Origin: Bradyrhizobium tropiciagri
GTDB taxonomy: Bacteria > Pseudomonadota > Alphaproteobacteria > Rhizobiales > Xanthobacteraceae
Assembly (NCBI RefSeq): GCF_001189845.1
Contig: NZ_LFLZ01000035.1
Location: forward strand, 1 to 64,000
Reading direction: 5' to 3'
DNA: 64,000 bases
The notes beneath the pieces were generated by a model. The model saw only the letters and a program-made list of their open reading frames with translations, did not search any database and was not told the DNA's origin. Shown piece by piece: positions 16,244 to 24,571 of this stretch. Made by a program: the position numbers and the translations under genes. The first letter of the stretch is position 1. Each line of letters starts with the position of its first letter.

Positions 16244-17938
16244 TCACCGTCCAACCACGTTCACCATCGAAGCGCGCGTGGCGCCGATGATCGCTCTCCG
16301 CGCAACGTAGGCTTCGCAGAGATCCCATACAGGGGGACCCTCCACCGTATCGCTCGCGCAAGACCAACTCGCCGTCACATACTCCTTGTCTGGTTCGATC
16401 GCTCGGCCGCTGCGCAAGAGTGTCATCTCAGAGATGCGTTCCCCGATCGGCTTGGCCGGATCGATCGTATAACTCAGGCCCCCGCAGCGGATCATATCGC
16501 CGCCCTGCTGGTAGTATGGGTCCGAATTGAACAGACTGTCCGCGGCATCCTCCAAAATGTCTTTCAGGCGCTGGCCGCTCGTCGCTGCGCGGCAGACTTC
16601 GGCATAAGCGATCGACGTCATGTTATGGATGTCCTCCACCCTGATCGGCGATCCCGGCAGCAGGCTGGTTCCCCACCAGAAGCCGGGCGACAGGGCAATT
16701 TCGACGTCACGTTGTTCGATCAGCGCGGAACAGATCAAATCGTCGACGCTGCAGTCGAGGCGGCCACGCCGGTAGAGAAGCGTGTCTGTGCGACCCACGA
16801 TGCGGGACAGTTCGGCCGCGAATGGCGCGCGCACCTTTGCGATCATCGCCTCCATCTCGGGATCGGGGCGAATGATGTCGGCAAAGAGCGGAATGAGCTT
16901 GAAGCGGAAGCCGCTTATTCCGCTGCTACGGACATCAAGATCAAGGCGCGAAATGAACTTGCCGTGGCTACCGCCGGCTACCAGCAGCGTCTTGCCGACG
17001 GTCGCGACCTCGGGAAGAGGGTCATGGGTGTGCGAGGTCAGGATGACGTCGATCCCATCCACGCGTCCCGCCAGCTTGCGGTCGATTGCAAAACCATTGT
17101 GAGAAAGCAGTATGACGAGTGCCGCACCCTCCCGCCGGGCCTTCGCGACATTCGCCCGGATATCGTCCTCCCGCAGGGCGAAGCTCCACCTCGGGATCAT
17201 GTGGCGAGGGGTGCTGAGTCCGGTGAACGGAAACGCTTGGCCGATAACGGCAACCTTGACGCCGCCTTTCTCGAACATGCGGTAGGCTTCGAAGACCGGC
17301 TCCTCCCATTCCGTGTCGCGTACATTTTGCGCGAGGAAGGGGCAGCCGAGGGCATCGATGAGATCCTTGACGCGAGCTTCGCCCTGCGTGAACTCCCAAT
17401 GGCCGGTCATGGCATCCGGCTGCAACAGCTTCATGCAATCCACCATGTCCTGCCCGCGGGTCCGGTAGGACGTCAACGACCCCTGCCAGGTGTCGCCGCC
17501 ATCGAGCAGCAGCACACGCTCCGTTCCACGTTCCGTGCGTACAGCCTTGATCACCGTGGCCGCGCGGTCCAGGCCTCCGATACGACCATAACTTTGTGCC
17601 AACGCCTCGAAATCATCTGATGTCAGCGCATGAGCGATCGGAGAGCCGTGTGGAACGCCGAAGTGCGCCAGCAAGCCCCTTCCCGTCGCGCGCGGCAGTC
17701 CCAGAACGGCCGCGGCGCTGGCGTTCAAGGTCGGCTCCCGCAGGTACACCGGTTTCAACTGGCCGTGCAAATCAGCGAGGTGCAACAGAGTGATGTTGCC
17801 GAAGGGTTCGAAGTGAAGCAACTCGGCCTCGGTGATGCGCTGCTGGGCGGCAGCGCGCCCCAAAGTCCCGAGGCCCTGCGCAGCCGTGATCGCAGCGGCG
17901 GCCACTCCGATCTGAAGGATTTCGCGACGTGTTGTCAT
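16244..17938 (-). CDS. soxB: Thiosulfohydrolase SoxB
   Basis: 564 residues. The N-terminal 'TTRREILQ' plus hydrophobic stretch looks like a Tat signal. Metallophosphatase-type motifs are 'LLHLADLHGQLKPVYLREP', 'LLLDGGDTWQGS', 'MTGHWEFT', 'LLSHNGF' and 'ILTSHTHDPLP', followed by a C-terminal nucleotidase-like domain. SoxB is a di-Mn periplasmic enzyme that hydrolyses the sulfone group from SoxY-bound S-sulfonate. It is last in the soxY-soxZ-soxXA-soxB order on the reverse strand. Confidence 0.95.
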   Translation of the reverse strand: MTTRREILQIGVAAAAITAAQGLGTLGRAAAQQRITEAELLHFEPFGNITLLHLADLHGQLKPVYLREPTLNASAAAVLGLPRATGRGLLAHFGVPHGSPIAHALTSDDFEALAQSYGRIGGLDRAATVIKAVRTERGTERVLLLDGGDTWQGSLTSYRTRGQDMVDCMKLLQPDAMTGHWEFTQGEARVKDLIDALGCPFLAQNVRDTEWEEPVFEAYRMFEKGGVKVAVIGQAFPFTGLSTPRHMIPRWSFALREDDIRANVAKARREGAALVILLSHNGFAIDRKLAGRVDGIDVILTSHTHDPLPEVATVGKTLLVAGGSHGKFISRLDLDVRSSGISGFRFKLIPLFADIIRPDPEMEAMIAKVRAPFAAELSRIVGRTDTLLYRRGRLDCSVDDLICSALIEQRDVEIALSPGFWWGTSLLPGSPIRVEDIHNMTSIAYAEVCRAATSGQRLKDILEDAADSLFNSDPYYQQGGDMIRCGGLSYTIDPAKPIGERISEMTLLRSGRAIEPDKEYVTASWSCASDTVEGPPVWDLCEAYVARRAIIGATRASMVNVVGR

Positions 17939-17986
17939 GAACCGGTTCTTGAGATTGCAATGCGGTCTATCGACCGAGGGACTGCT

Positions 17987-19174
17987 TTAGTGCCGAATGC
18001 CGGGGACGCTCAGCTTTTGCCCCGCGTTCTGCGCGGCCAGGTAGAGTTCGAGATCGCCATACTCACTGGCATCGGGCGGCAGGTCATCGGCCCAGATCGC
18101 CACCTGACACCACTGAAAGCGCTTGCGGATGTCCCAGGTCGATTGCTGGCTGGTTCGCCAGGTCGGGAAATGATCAAGCTGCCCGCGCAGTTCGCCAAGC
18201 CATTGTCCGCGAATCCATTTCTGCGCGCCTTTGTCAGCGCTATGGCAGTCGGCGCAGGAGAAATTCAGCGCGCCGATCTTGCGCGAACTTAATGCCTCGC
18301 CTCGTTCATAGGCGGCCTTGGCTGGCGCGCTATCGAGATCGACGATGATCGGCGCGCCGTTGGCGACATAGCGAAGATACGTCGATAGCGCGATATTCTC
18401 TTCGCTCTCCATCAGCCAGTCCTGTCCCGTCGTCGCTTTCGCGTGACGCGCGACGAACTCTTCGACGCCAAGCACCTTGCCAAGCCGCGGCTCCCATCTG
18501 GGCATCGTGGCGGCCCAGGTCTTGAACGCTTGTTCAGGAGTCGCATGACAGGACACGCAGGCGGCGCCTGCGGGGCCTGCCGCGTTCCATAATGCGGGCG
18601 CACGCTCCTCGATCGCCCACATCGCCGGATTGATCATCGGGTCGAGGTTGTCGCGCTGCTCGCTCGGAGGTGGGCGTCGGGTCGGATCATCGAGCGCGGA
18701 TTTGAACGGAGCGGGCTTGGCGAGGGTTTTGAGGAACGCGACGATATCCCCGATCTCGGAGTCGCTCAGGAGCCCATGGGTGCCCCAGGGGGGCATGACG
18801 GTTTCGGGATTATAGACCCGTGCATCATAGATGTAGTTGAAGAGCCATTCGTCATCGCGGCCGGCCTTTCCGATCTCGGAAAGGTCGGGGCCGACATTAC
18901 CTGGCAGATCGCCGCCCAAAGGTGTGGCGATCTTGCGGGGCGCCTTGGGCGGAGGCGGCGATACGATCGCGCTCAGGGAGTTGAACTTCGATGTGTCGCG
19001 GTTTGGCCAGCCGCCATATCGTATCCACGGCCGCGCGGCGGCAGGACCATCGATTGCGAGCGGAGCAGCGCGCTCTGCCGGGGCGGCAGGCGCGAGCCCG
19101 ACCGAAATGAGGACAGATGCCGCGAACACGGCAATTGTTGCGCCGACCACTATCCAGCTTCGCGCAAGGATCAT
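17987..19174 (-). CDS. Fused SoxX-SoxA cytochrome; SoxX part lacks its heme motif
   Basis: 395 residues from the ATG at 19174, with GGGAG upstream; TTG at 19195 is possible. An N-terminal anchor is followed by a SoxX-like part ('GNVGPDLSEIGKAGRDDEWLF', 'YNPETVMPPWG', 'LLSDSEIGDIVAFLKTL') and then SoxA with CVSCH, CADCH, 'IRGQWLGELRG' and the catalytic-Cys motif 'FQWCQVAIWA'. SoxXA joins thiosulfate to SoxY. The usual CxxCH between 'PRKIATPLGG' and 'DLPGNVGPDL' is missing, as if deleted in frame, so only the two SoxA hemes can form. The gene is intact otherwise. Confidence 0.88.
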   Translation of the reverse strand: MILARSWIVVGATIAVFAASVLISVGLAPAAPAERAAPLAIDGPAAARPWIRYGGWPNRDTSKFNSLSAIVSPPPPKAPRKIATPLGGDLPGNVGPDLSEIGKAGRDDEWLFNYIYDARVYNPETVMPPWGTHGLLSDSEIGDIVAFLKTLAKPAPFKSALDDPTRRPPPSEQRDNLDPMINPAMWAIEERAPALWNAAGPAGAACVSCHATPEQAFKTWAATMPRWEPRLGKVLGVEEFVARHAKATTGQDWLMESEENIALSTYLRYVANGAPIIVDLDSAPAKAAYERGEALSSRKIGALNFSCADCHSADKGAQKWIRGQWLGELRGQLDHFPTWRTSQQSTWDIRKRFQWCQVAIWADDLPPDASEYGDLELYLAAQNAGQKLSVPGIRH

Positions 19175-19220
19175 AATGGCAGCACTCCCTGGCAAGTCGC
19201 CAGCGAGGCGTGAACGCGCA

Positions 19221-19544
19221 TCATAGGGTAATAGCCTTCTCTTCCGCAGTGATTACGGTGCCGTCGTCGTCGGTCCAGGTGAAATTGAACACGCCGCTCT
19301 CGTCGACCCGCACCGAAAACACGAGATACGGATTGGCAGCTAAGGCCGGTTCGAGGTCGCAGGCGAATACGGGCTTTCCGTTGAAGCTGCAGGTGAACCG
19401 ATTGATGATCTTGCGTGGAATGACTTTGCCCGCCTGATCGCGGCGCAACCCATTCTCCATCTCATGGGCGACCAGAGTTTTTATCTGGATGATCTCGCCC
19501 TTGCGGATCTGATCGGGAATCTTGACGCGTGGCTTGTTGATCAC
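19221..19544 (-). CDS. soxZ: Thiosulfate carrier subunit SoxZ
   Basis: 107 residues. AGGAGG sits six bases before the GTG at 19544, favouring it over the GTG at 19550. Motifs are 'PRVKIPDQIRKGEIIQIKTLVAHEMENGLRRD', 'FTCSFNGKPVF' and 'PYLVFSVRVDESGVFNFTWTDDDG', typical of SoxZ. It pairs with SoxY to form the periplasmic SoxYZ carrier; it has no signal of its own and would be exported with SoxY. Confidence 0.95.
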   Translation of the reverse strand: MINKPRVKIPDQIRKGEIIQIKTLVAHEMENGLRRDQAGKVIPRKIINRFTCSFNGKPVFACDLEPALAANPYLVFSVRVDESGVFNFTWTDDDGTVITAEEKAITL

Positions 19545-19563
19545 ATACACCTCCTGAAATAGG

Positions 19564-20019
19564 TCAGCCGCCGCAGCCGCCGATGGTGACCTTGACCTGC
19601 CTTTGGGCCATCAAGATGCGGTTCTCGCTGGTCTTGGCCAGGACGTGAATGGTCTGCGTGCCCGCAAGCCGTATCCGGGTCGCGACCATTGCTCGTCCGC
19701 TCATCGGCGTGAAATGAAACCTGGCAACCCGCGGCCAGGGATTGGCCTCGGCGACCACGAGCACTTCCACAACATGGCTTTCGGGCAGCATCGGATGGTC
19801 AATATCGATTGTGAGGGGGACCGCATTGCCGTTTTCCGCGATCTCCGGCAGATCGATTGCGATCCTGCCGGCGTCGGGGACGACGCCGGCTGTGAACTTG
19901 GCAATCTCGGCGGCCGCGTCAGCCGGCGCGGAATAGGCCGGGCTCAGCGTGCCGGCTACAGCAACGGCTGTTAGTTGTGCCGCAAGGGCCACGACCTCGC
20001 GGCGCGAGACGGATTTCAT
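19564..20019 (-). CDS. soxY: Thiosulfate carrier subunit SoxY
   Basis: 151 residues. The N-terminal 'SVSRREVVALAAQLTAVAVAG' looks like a Tat-type signal. The mature protein has an Ig-like beta fold ('VPLTIDIDHPM', 'VEVLVVAEANPWPRVARFHF') and ends with the swinging-arm motif GGCGG, whose Cys carries the sulfur intermediate. It is the first sox gene of the operon, 14-20 bp before soxZ. Confidence 0.96.
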   Translation of the reverse strand: MKSVSRREVVALAAQLTAVAVAGTLSPAYSAPADAAAEIAKFTAGVVPDAGRIAIDLPEIAENGNAVPLTIDIDHPMLPESHVVEVLVVAEANPWPRVARFHFTPMSGRAMVATRIRLAGTQTIHVLAKTSENRILMAQRQVKVTIGGCGG

Positions 20020-20067
20020 CAGACTATCTCCAATTCAAAATCGATCAATTCAGCCGGGTCGGCCGCG

Positions 20068-20304
20068 TCATCGCCAGAACGGCATATCGGCCTGCTTGAG
20101 GGCCTCTTCGCGGGTGAGCCCGAGGTCGGCAAGCAGGTGTGGGTCTTCTGCGATGACCCGCAGACCGGCGCGCTGGTGCATTCGCTCGCTGCAAGCGAGC
20201 CATCGGTCGAGCAGAGCCAGCCATGAATTGGTTTGATGACCCTTGGAGGTCGTGCTGCGCCAAAGCCGGGGAAAATGCTCAATGTTGGTAAAAAGCGTTG
20301 ACAT
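20068..20304 (-). CDS. DUF1127 family small protein
   Basis: 78 residues. The ATG at 20304 has GGGAG upstream. The C-terminal 'DPHLLADLGLTREEALKQADMPFWR' is the DUF1127 pattern (arginine/phenylalanine-rich small proteins). 'WLALLDRW' precedes it. Some DUF1127 proteins modulate RNA turnover and phosphate or stress responses. It sits 48 bp upstream of soxY on the same strand and may be the first gene of that transcript. Confidence 0.8.
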   Translation of the reverse strand: MSTLFTNIEHFPRLWRSTTSKGHQTNSWLALLDRWLACSERMHQRAGLRVIAEDPHLLADLGLTREEALKQADMPFWR

Positions 20305-20430
20305 CGAACCGCTCCCAAATCCATGATTTCCAACTGTCGCAGCCTCCATACGGCCGGCCGGACCAGGTCCGCAAAGCATCGTTTCTCAGGCCTGCCCCAA
20401 TTCTTCTCATGAACTTCTGGAGGCACAGCA

Positions 20431-21426
20431 ATGCGCCCGCGCTTGCCGCCATTGAATGCATTGAAGGCCTTCGAGGCGGCCGCCCGGCATGAAAGTTTTA
20501 CGCGCGCGGCGGAGGAGCTGTGCGTGACCCAGGGGGCCGTGAGCCATCAGGTGAAGGCGCTGGAAGCGGAACTGGCGGTCAAGCTGTTCAACCGCGAACG
20601 CCAAAGGCTGATCATCACTGAGGCAGGGCGCGACTATCTCGCCGTCGTGCGCGATGCGTTCGATCGGATTGCCGCAGGTACGGAGCGGCTGCTGCAGCGG
20701 CAAAGCGCAGGCGTTCTCACGGTCAGTACCTCTCCGGATTTTGCAGCAAAATGGCTGGTCCATCGGCTGGGCCATTTTGCGGAAGCTCATGCCGGAATTG
20801 ACCTTCGCGTCTCCGCAACCCTGCATCACGTCGATTTCGCGCGCGAGGAAGTTGATCTCGCTGTGCGTCATGGCGACGGCAATTGGCCGGGTCTCGATGC
20901 TGTCAGGCTTGGCGCAGAACGGCTCTTTGCCGTGTGCAGCCCAAAACTCTTGTCCGGTCGTCGGCGCCTTGGCGGAGCAGCGGATATTTTGAAGTTTCCC
21001 CTGATCCATCTCGATAGCCGTTCCGACTGGGAGAAGTGGCTGCGCGGCGTTGGCATAGATGACGCCGGCGTCACACACGGTCCGGTGCTCAATCGGGCCA
21101 GCATGGTGATCGACGCCGCGATCAATGGGCAGGGCATTGCGCTTGCGCGCACCACATTGGCGGCTTGGGATCTGATCAATGGCCGGCTCGTGATGGCCTT
21201 CCCGGAATCCCTTCCCGTATCAAAGACGTACTGGATCGTCTGCCCGAAGGCGACTGCGACGCTGCCGAAGATTGCGACGTTTCGGGATTGGCTGCTGGCG
21301 GAAGCGGCGACAGATTTGCGGCAGCTCAAAAAGCTGCGTCTCAGCCCGGTGATCGGAAGCCGGCCCACGCCGGCCGCTCAGACCGATCGAGGGGGCGCCC
21401 GCTCAGGCGGGAAGCCGTCTGACTGA
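20431..21426 (+). CDS. LysR-family regulator (GcvA-like)
   Basis: 331 residues. The N-terminal winged HTH is clear: 'LPPLNALKAFEAAARHESFTRAAEELCVTQGAVSHQVKALE', typical of the GcvA subgroup, followed by a periplasmic-binding-fold effector domain from about 90. It is divergent from the DUF1127-sox transcript, so it is a plausible sox regulator. The extra C-terminal tail after 'QLKKL' is Arg/Gly-rich and unlike the family. Confidence 0.88.
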   Translation: MRPRLPPLNALKAFEAAARHESFTRAAEELCVTQGAVSHQVKALEAELAVKLFNRERQRLIITEAGRDYLAVVRDAFDRIAAGTERLLQRQSAGVLTVSTSPDFAAKWLVHRLGHFAEAHAGIDLRVSATLHHVDFAREEVDLAVRHGDGNWPGLDAVRLGAERLFAVCSPKLLSGRRRLGGAADILKFPLIHLDSRSDWEKWLRGVGIDDAGVTHGPVLNRASMVIDAAINGQGIALARTTLAAWDLINGRLVMAFPESLPVSKTYWIVCPKATATLPKIATFRDWLLAEAATDLRQLKKLRLSPVIGSRPTPAAQTDRGGARSGGKPSD

Positions 21427-21517
21427 AAATAACGGGATACGACGTGAACTGGGTAGCTGAGCGCGCTCCTGGTTTGAGCGGCTGGCCCGGTTTTGGGTGC
21501 TTAAGACGGAGTAACCG

Positions 21518-21840
21518 ATGGATGCATGGACTGTGACGATTGCTGCCGCGGCAGCGCTGTGCGCCGAGGCGCTGGCGGTCGCGGATGCAAATGCTGAGAC
21601 GCTCGTGCTCAAGTGCTCGATTGGAGGGCAAGAGGCATCCGTGCCTTTCGAAGTAGACTTGACGAACAGAACCATCAACTCTGGAAGAGGGTGGTATCCG
21701 CGGAAGTGACTAGCCACTCCCTCAGGTGGCACGAAGACGGCGTTTTGCGCACCATCGATAGGGACACCTACGCAGTGTTTCGTCAGTTGCCCGATGGCTC
21801 TTCTTTTCAGATCGGGTCGTGCCGCCCGTCGGAAGGATGA
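21518..21840 (+). pseudogene. Small exported protein, frameshifted
   Basis: Frame 1 (21518-21709) reads a signal-like start then 'LVLKCSIGGQEASVPFEVDLTNRTINSG' and stops. Another frame continues at once as 'VVSAEVTSHSLRWHEDGVLRTIDRDTYAVFRQLPDGSSFQIGSCRPSEG' to 21840. Joined near 21690 they make one coherent secreted protein of about 107 residues whose Cys pair could form a disulfide. Family unknown. The shift could be a mutation or a base-call error. Confidence 0.55.
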
Positions 21841-21944
21841 CAAGCCCGCTTGTGGTCGCTGACTACATACCCGCAAGGAACGCGACATCTCCGAACCGAA
21901 GCTGAAGCAAATCGTTAGCGTTTGTCCCAATGGAGGAGGAACGC

Positions 21945-22244
21945 ATGCGTAGTCTCGCAATCATTACGGCAATACTGCTGTCCTGTGGTCTCGGTCCCGC
22001 CAACGCTGAGGAGTCGGGAAAAACCAACCAAGCCCAAGCTGTTCCAGTGCAACCGGACCAGACCCCTCAACAAGCGGAGCAATCGCGCGCCCAAGAGCGC
22101 GCGCGCGGCGAGGACGTAAAAATAGGCCGTGACTGGAAGGCCCAGGAGAACGATACCAATCGCACAGGGCGCGCGGACAAGGTGGACGAGGACCATCAGA
22201 CGGTCGGCCGTGATTGGCGAGCGCATCCCGAGGAGAAACGTTGA
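21945..22244 (+). CDS. Small exported hydrophilic protein
   Basis: 99 residues. GGAGGA precedes the ATG at 21945. A signal peptide 'MRSLAIITAILLSCGLGPANA' is followed by a Gln/Glu/Arg-rich part with two copies of 'IGRDWKA/VGRDWRA' (near residues 59 and 88). No family is recognised; the repeated GRDW motif is its only marked feature. Confidence 0.6.
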   Translation: MRSLAIITAILLSCGLGPANAEESGKTNQAQAVPVQPDQTPQQAEQSRAQERARGEDVKIGRDWKAQENDTNRTGRADKVDEDHQTVGRDWRAHPEEKR

Positions 22245-22343
22245 GATCACTCCGTTCGAGAGGGTTTGATGCGACCTGCGAGCGCCGACGGCGCTGCAAA
22301 AAAGGCGATCTTGCGCCATGGCGCTGTTCGTTGCTGCACCAGC

Positions 22344-22378
22344 TTCCTGACAGGAATTTCAGCAACTCTTCAGTGGTG
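22344..22378 (+). promoter_or_regulatory. 35-bp conserved motif, copy 1
   Basis: TTCCTGACA, then TTTCAG, then ACTCTTCAGTGGTG. The TTCAG half-sites are 11 bp apart, as in OmpR/PhoB-type direct repeats. It ends 142 bp before the PepSY-like gene at 22521. Near-identical copies are at 26810-26844 and 36285-36319. Confidence 0.75.
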
Positions 22379-22520
22379 AGGCGCTGAGAGAGGGGCAAGA
22401 TCAACTTAGTCAAGGCGATTCAGAAATTCGCAAGAGGTTCCGGGAAGAGCCACCGGCGCCACGACTGATCATCGTCGGCGGGGAGCTCGAGCAATCGAAA
22501 CCGCGAAGAGGAGAATTGCG

Positions 22521-22814
22521 ATGGATCGAAGATGGATACTGGCCGGTGGTGGCCTGTTGTTGTTGGGCCTAGCCAGCGTAGCCGTGGTGACCGCGGAGCC
22601 AGGCAAGGGCCCAGCCTTCATAGCGGGAGATCAACCGGTCACCGAGGATCAGGTACGCCAAAAGCTCCAGTCGGATGGCTGGTCGAATGTGCAGATCGTG
22701 CGCGATGGGCAGTATTTTGAGACTATTGGGTCGAAGGATGGGCAGACCGCTAAAGTCGCCGTTAATTCGCAAACCGGTCGGCTCAGGGCTGTCGACGACG
22801 ATGACGACGATTGA
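22521..22814 (+). CDS. Small exported PepSY-like protein with poly-Asp tail (paralogue 1)
   Basis: 97 residues. A signal peptide/anchor 'MDRRWILAGGGLLLLGLASVAVVTA' is followed by 'VRQKLQSDGWSNVQIVRDGQYFETIGSKDGQ', a PepSY-like alpha-beta pattern, and a tail of six Asp. It is about 85% identical by eye to the product of 26987. Both genes follow the 35-bp motif and precede the promoter/leader element at 22861 or 27431. It probably acts in the periplasm, where the Asp tail could bind cations. Confidence 0.75.
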   Translation: MDRRWILAGGGLLLLGLASVAVVTAEPGKGPAFIAGDQPVTEDQVRQKLQSDGWSNVQIVRDGQYFETIGSKDGQTAKVAVNSQTGRLRAVDDDDDD

Positions 22815-22860
22815 GTCGATGAGCCTCCTTTATTGTGAAGTATCGGTGACATGGACGCCG

Positions 22861-22963
22861 TTGACAAATCTGTCAGTCGCACATTATTTGCGCGTTCGGG
22901 GAAGCGATCTCCCCGTGAGGCGACATGCCCAAGAATCGCGTCCGTTTTTTGAAAGGACGCTGC
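22861..22963 (+). promoter_or_regulatory. Promoter and structured leader, copy 1
   Basis: TTGACA (22861-22866), 17-bp spacer and TTATTT (22884-22889) form a sigma-70-like promoter. A hairpin CGGGGA/TCCCCG follows (22897-22915), then the conserved CCCAAGAATCGCGTCCG. GCGTCC (22938-22943) can pair with GGACGC (22955-22960), covering the AAGGA ribosome site of the ATG at 22964. The same arrangement is at 27431. An ATG at 22925 inside it is conserved too. Confidence 0.65.
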
Positions 22964-23743
22964 ATGTTTGCTCTGATCCCACCGTCGGCTATTGAACGCG
23001 CTCGCTTGATCTGCGGGTGGGGGCGACCTGCGCTTAACTTACCGGCCACCGAGGTCGCACTTCGCGCTGCAATCGCCTTCCTGGCCGTGATCATGGGGAT
23101 GAGCATCGGGCCTGTCTCCCCTGCGGAATCGAGCGCCATCGATCTCTCCCAACAGAATGTTGGTGCGCCGCCCGAGCAATTTGAGTTTTGGCGCGGGAGA
23201 CAAGTCGATGTCGGCCATTGGGCGATCGTCGACGATTCGGGGGCTTCCGGCGGTACGGCCATCCAACGATCCGACCCGGATCGCACCGATCAAGCCGCAC
23301 TTGCAATCTACGCCCCGGTGTCGATGACCAATGCAAGAGTACGGACGCACTTCAAGCTGATCAATGGATCGACGCCGAGCGCCGGCATTGCTTTACGGGT
23401 CACTGGTCCGGACGATTACTATCTTGTGCGCGTCGGTGAGGATAACCAGCGCATTTCGCTACTGCGCGTTGCTCGCGGGGTATCCGAGGAAATCGCGGGT
23501 GTGGATGCCGACATCGCGCGGAACCATTGGCAGACCCTGGAGGTCACTGCCAATGACAATGCATTCACAATTAGCCTGGACGGTGCATGGGTATTGACCG
23601 TGTTTGACGACAGCAAGTTGGTTGCCGGTCAGTTTGGAATCTGGACCGAGCGAGACGATCTCACGCGGTTCAATCAAGTCGAGATTTCCTCGATTACGGC
23701 CGACTATTCGCGTTTTGACCCTCAAGGTCGGCCAGGGGGCTGA
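22964..23743 (+). CDS. Exported LamG/DUF1080-like domain protein
   Basis: 259 residues from the ATG at 22964; the in-frame ATG at 22925 would add 13. A hydrophobic segment (about 28-50) is a signal or anchor. The rest resembles a concanavalin-like sandwich: 'WRGRQVDVGHWAIVDD', 'TNARVRTHFKLINGSTPSAGIALRVTGPDDYYLVRV', 'WQTLEVTANDNAFTISLDGAWVLTVFDD' and 'GQFGIWTERDD'. It is related to the product of 25928. It probably binds a glycan or envelope surface. First gene before the ABC transporter pair. Confidence 0.65.
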   Translation: MFALIPPSAIERARLICGWGRPALNLPATEVALRAAIAFLAVIMGMSIGPVSPAESSAIDLSQQNVGAPPEQFEFWRGRQVDVGHWAIVDDSGASGGTAIQRSDPDRTDQAALAIYAPVSMTNARVRTHFKLINGSTPSAGIALRVTGPDDYYLVRVGEDNQRISLLRVARGVSEEIAGVDADIARNHWQTLEVTANDNAFTISLDGAWVLTVFDDSKLVAGQFGIWTERDDLTRFNQVEISSITADYSRFDPQGRPGG

Positions 23744-23830
23744 AGGCATCCGAGTGACAATGACCGCAGGCCGGAGAATGTCAGTCTTACGCTTCTTAGG
23801 CCGCGCAATCGCGAACACGCGGGGTAAACC

Positions 23831-24571
23831 ATGACGGCTACCAATTCGATGCCTAGTGGGATCTCGATGGAGCTTCTACGGGCCGCCGATCTCACAAAGC
23901 GTTATGGGGAGGACGCCGCTATAGCGGGCGTCACATTCGAGGCAGCGGCGGGAGAAGTGCTCGGTATCGTCGGTCCAAACGGGGCTGGCAAGACCACATT
24001 GCTGGAGACCCTGGCCGGTTTGATTGCGGCGGATTCGGGCGGTGTTTTCTGGCTTGGCGTTGCTTTGCCGCCGTCGCGCAGAAAAGCAGCGATGTTTTAC
24101 CTCCCGGATGGGATCAGACCTTATCAGGATCGCTTCACCATCCAGGTTTTGAAGTTCTTTGCGAACGTTTACAGACGGTCGACTGCGGAGATCGCAAGAG
24201 CCGTCGCCGCTCTCGAACTACAGCCGGTGCTACGAAAGCGTGTGAGTGCGCTTTCCAAAGGCTACAATCGTCGGCTGCTATTGGCGATCGGCCTGCTGGC
24301 GCCTCAGCCTGTGTTGCTGATGGACGAGCCATTCGACGGCTTCGATCTTCGCCAGACCCGAAGCATCATCGAAGTATTGCGCAAATCAGCCGGAGACGGG
24401 CGCACCTTCATTCTGGCCGTTCATCAGCTCACCGACGCGGAGCGCGTTTGCGATCGCTTCCTTCTTTTAGCGGGCGGACAGATCCGAGGAATCGGCTCAC
24501 TACGCGAACTCCGTAAACAGACGGGTATCCCCCAAGGATCGCTGGAGGAGATCTTCCTTGCGCTCACCTAA
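23831..24571 (+). CDS. ABC transporter ATP-binding protein
   Basis: 246 residues. Walker A is GPNGAGKT near 50, the signature is 'LSKGYNRRL' near 138 (a variant of LSGGQ, as in ABC-2/CcmA-type exporters), Walker B is 'VLLMDEPFDGFD', and the switch His is in 'AVHQLTD'. It overlaps the permease gene by 14 bp. Probably drives export or envelope remodelling together with the permease at 24558. Confidence 0.9.
   Translation: MTATNSMPSGISMELLRAADLTKRYGEDAAIAGVTFEAAAGEVLGIVGPNGAGKTTLLETLAGLIAADSGGVFWLGVALPPSRRKAAMFYLPDGIRPYQDRFTIQVLKFFANVYRRSTAEIARAVAALELQPVLRKRVSALSKGYNRRLLLAIGLLAPQPVLLMDEPFDGFDLRQTRSIIEVLRKSAGDGRTFILAVHQLTDAERVCDRFLLLAGGQIRGIGSLRELRKQTGIPQGSLEEIFLALT

Noticed and set aside
22925..22963. 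ATG at 22925 as the start of the first LamG-like protein
   Set aside because: It lies inside the conserved leader, has only a short-spaced GAGG, and the ATG at 22964 has the better ribosome site. Kept as an alternative in the finding on the leader.
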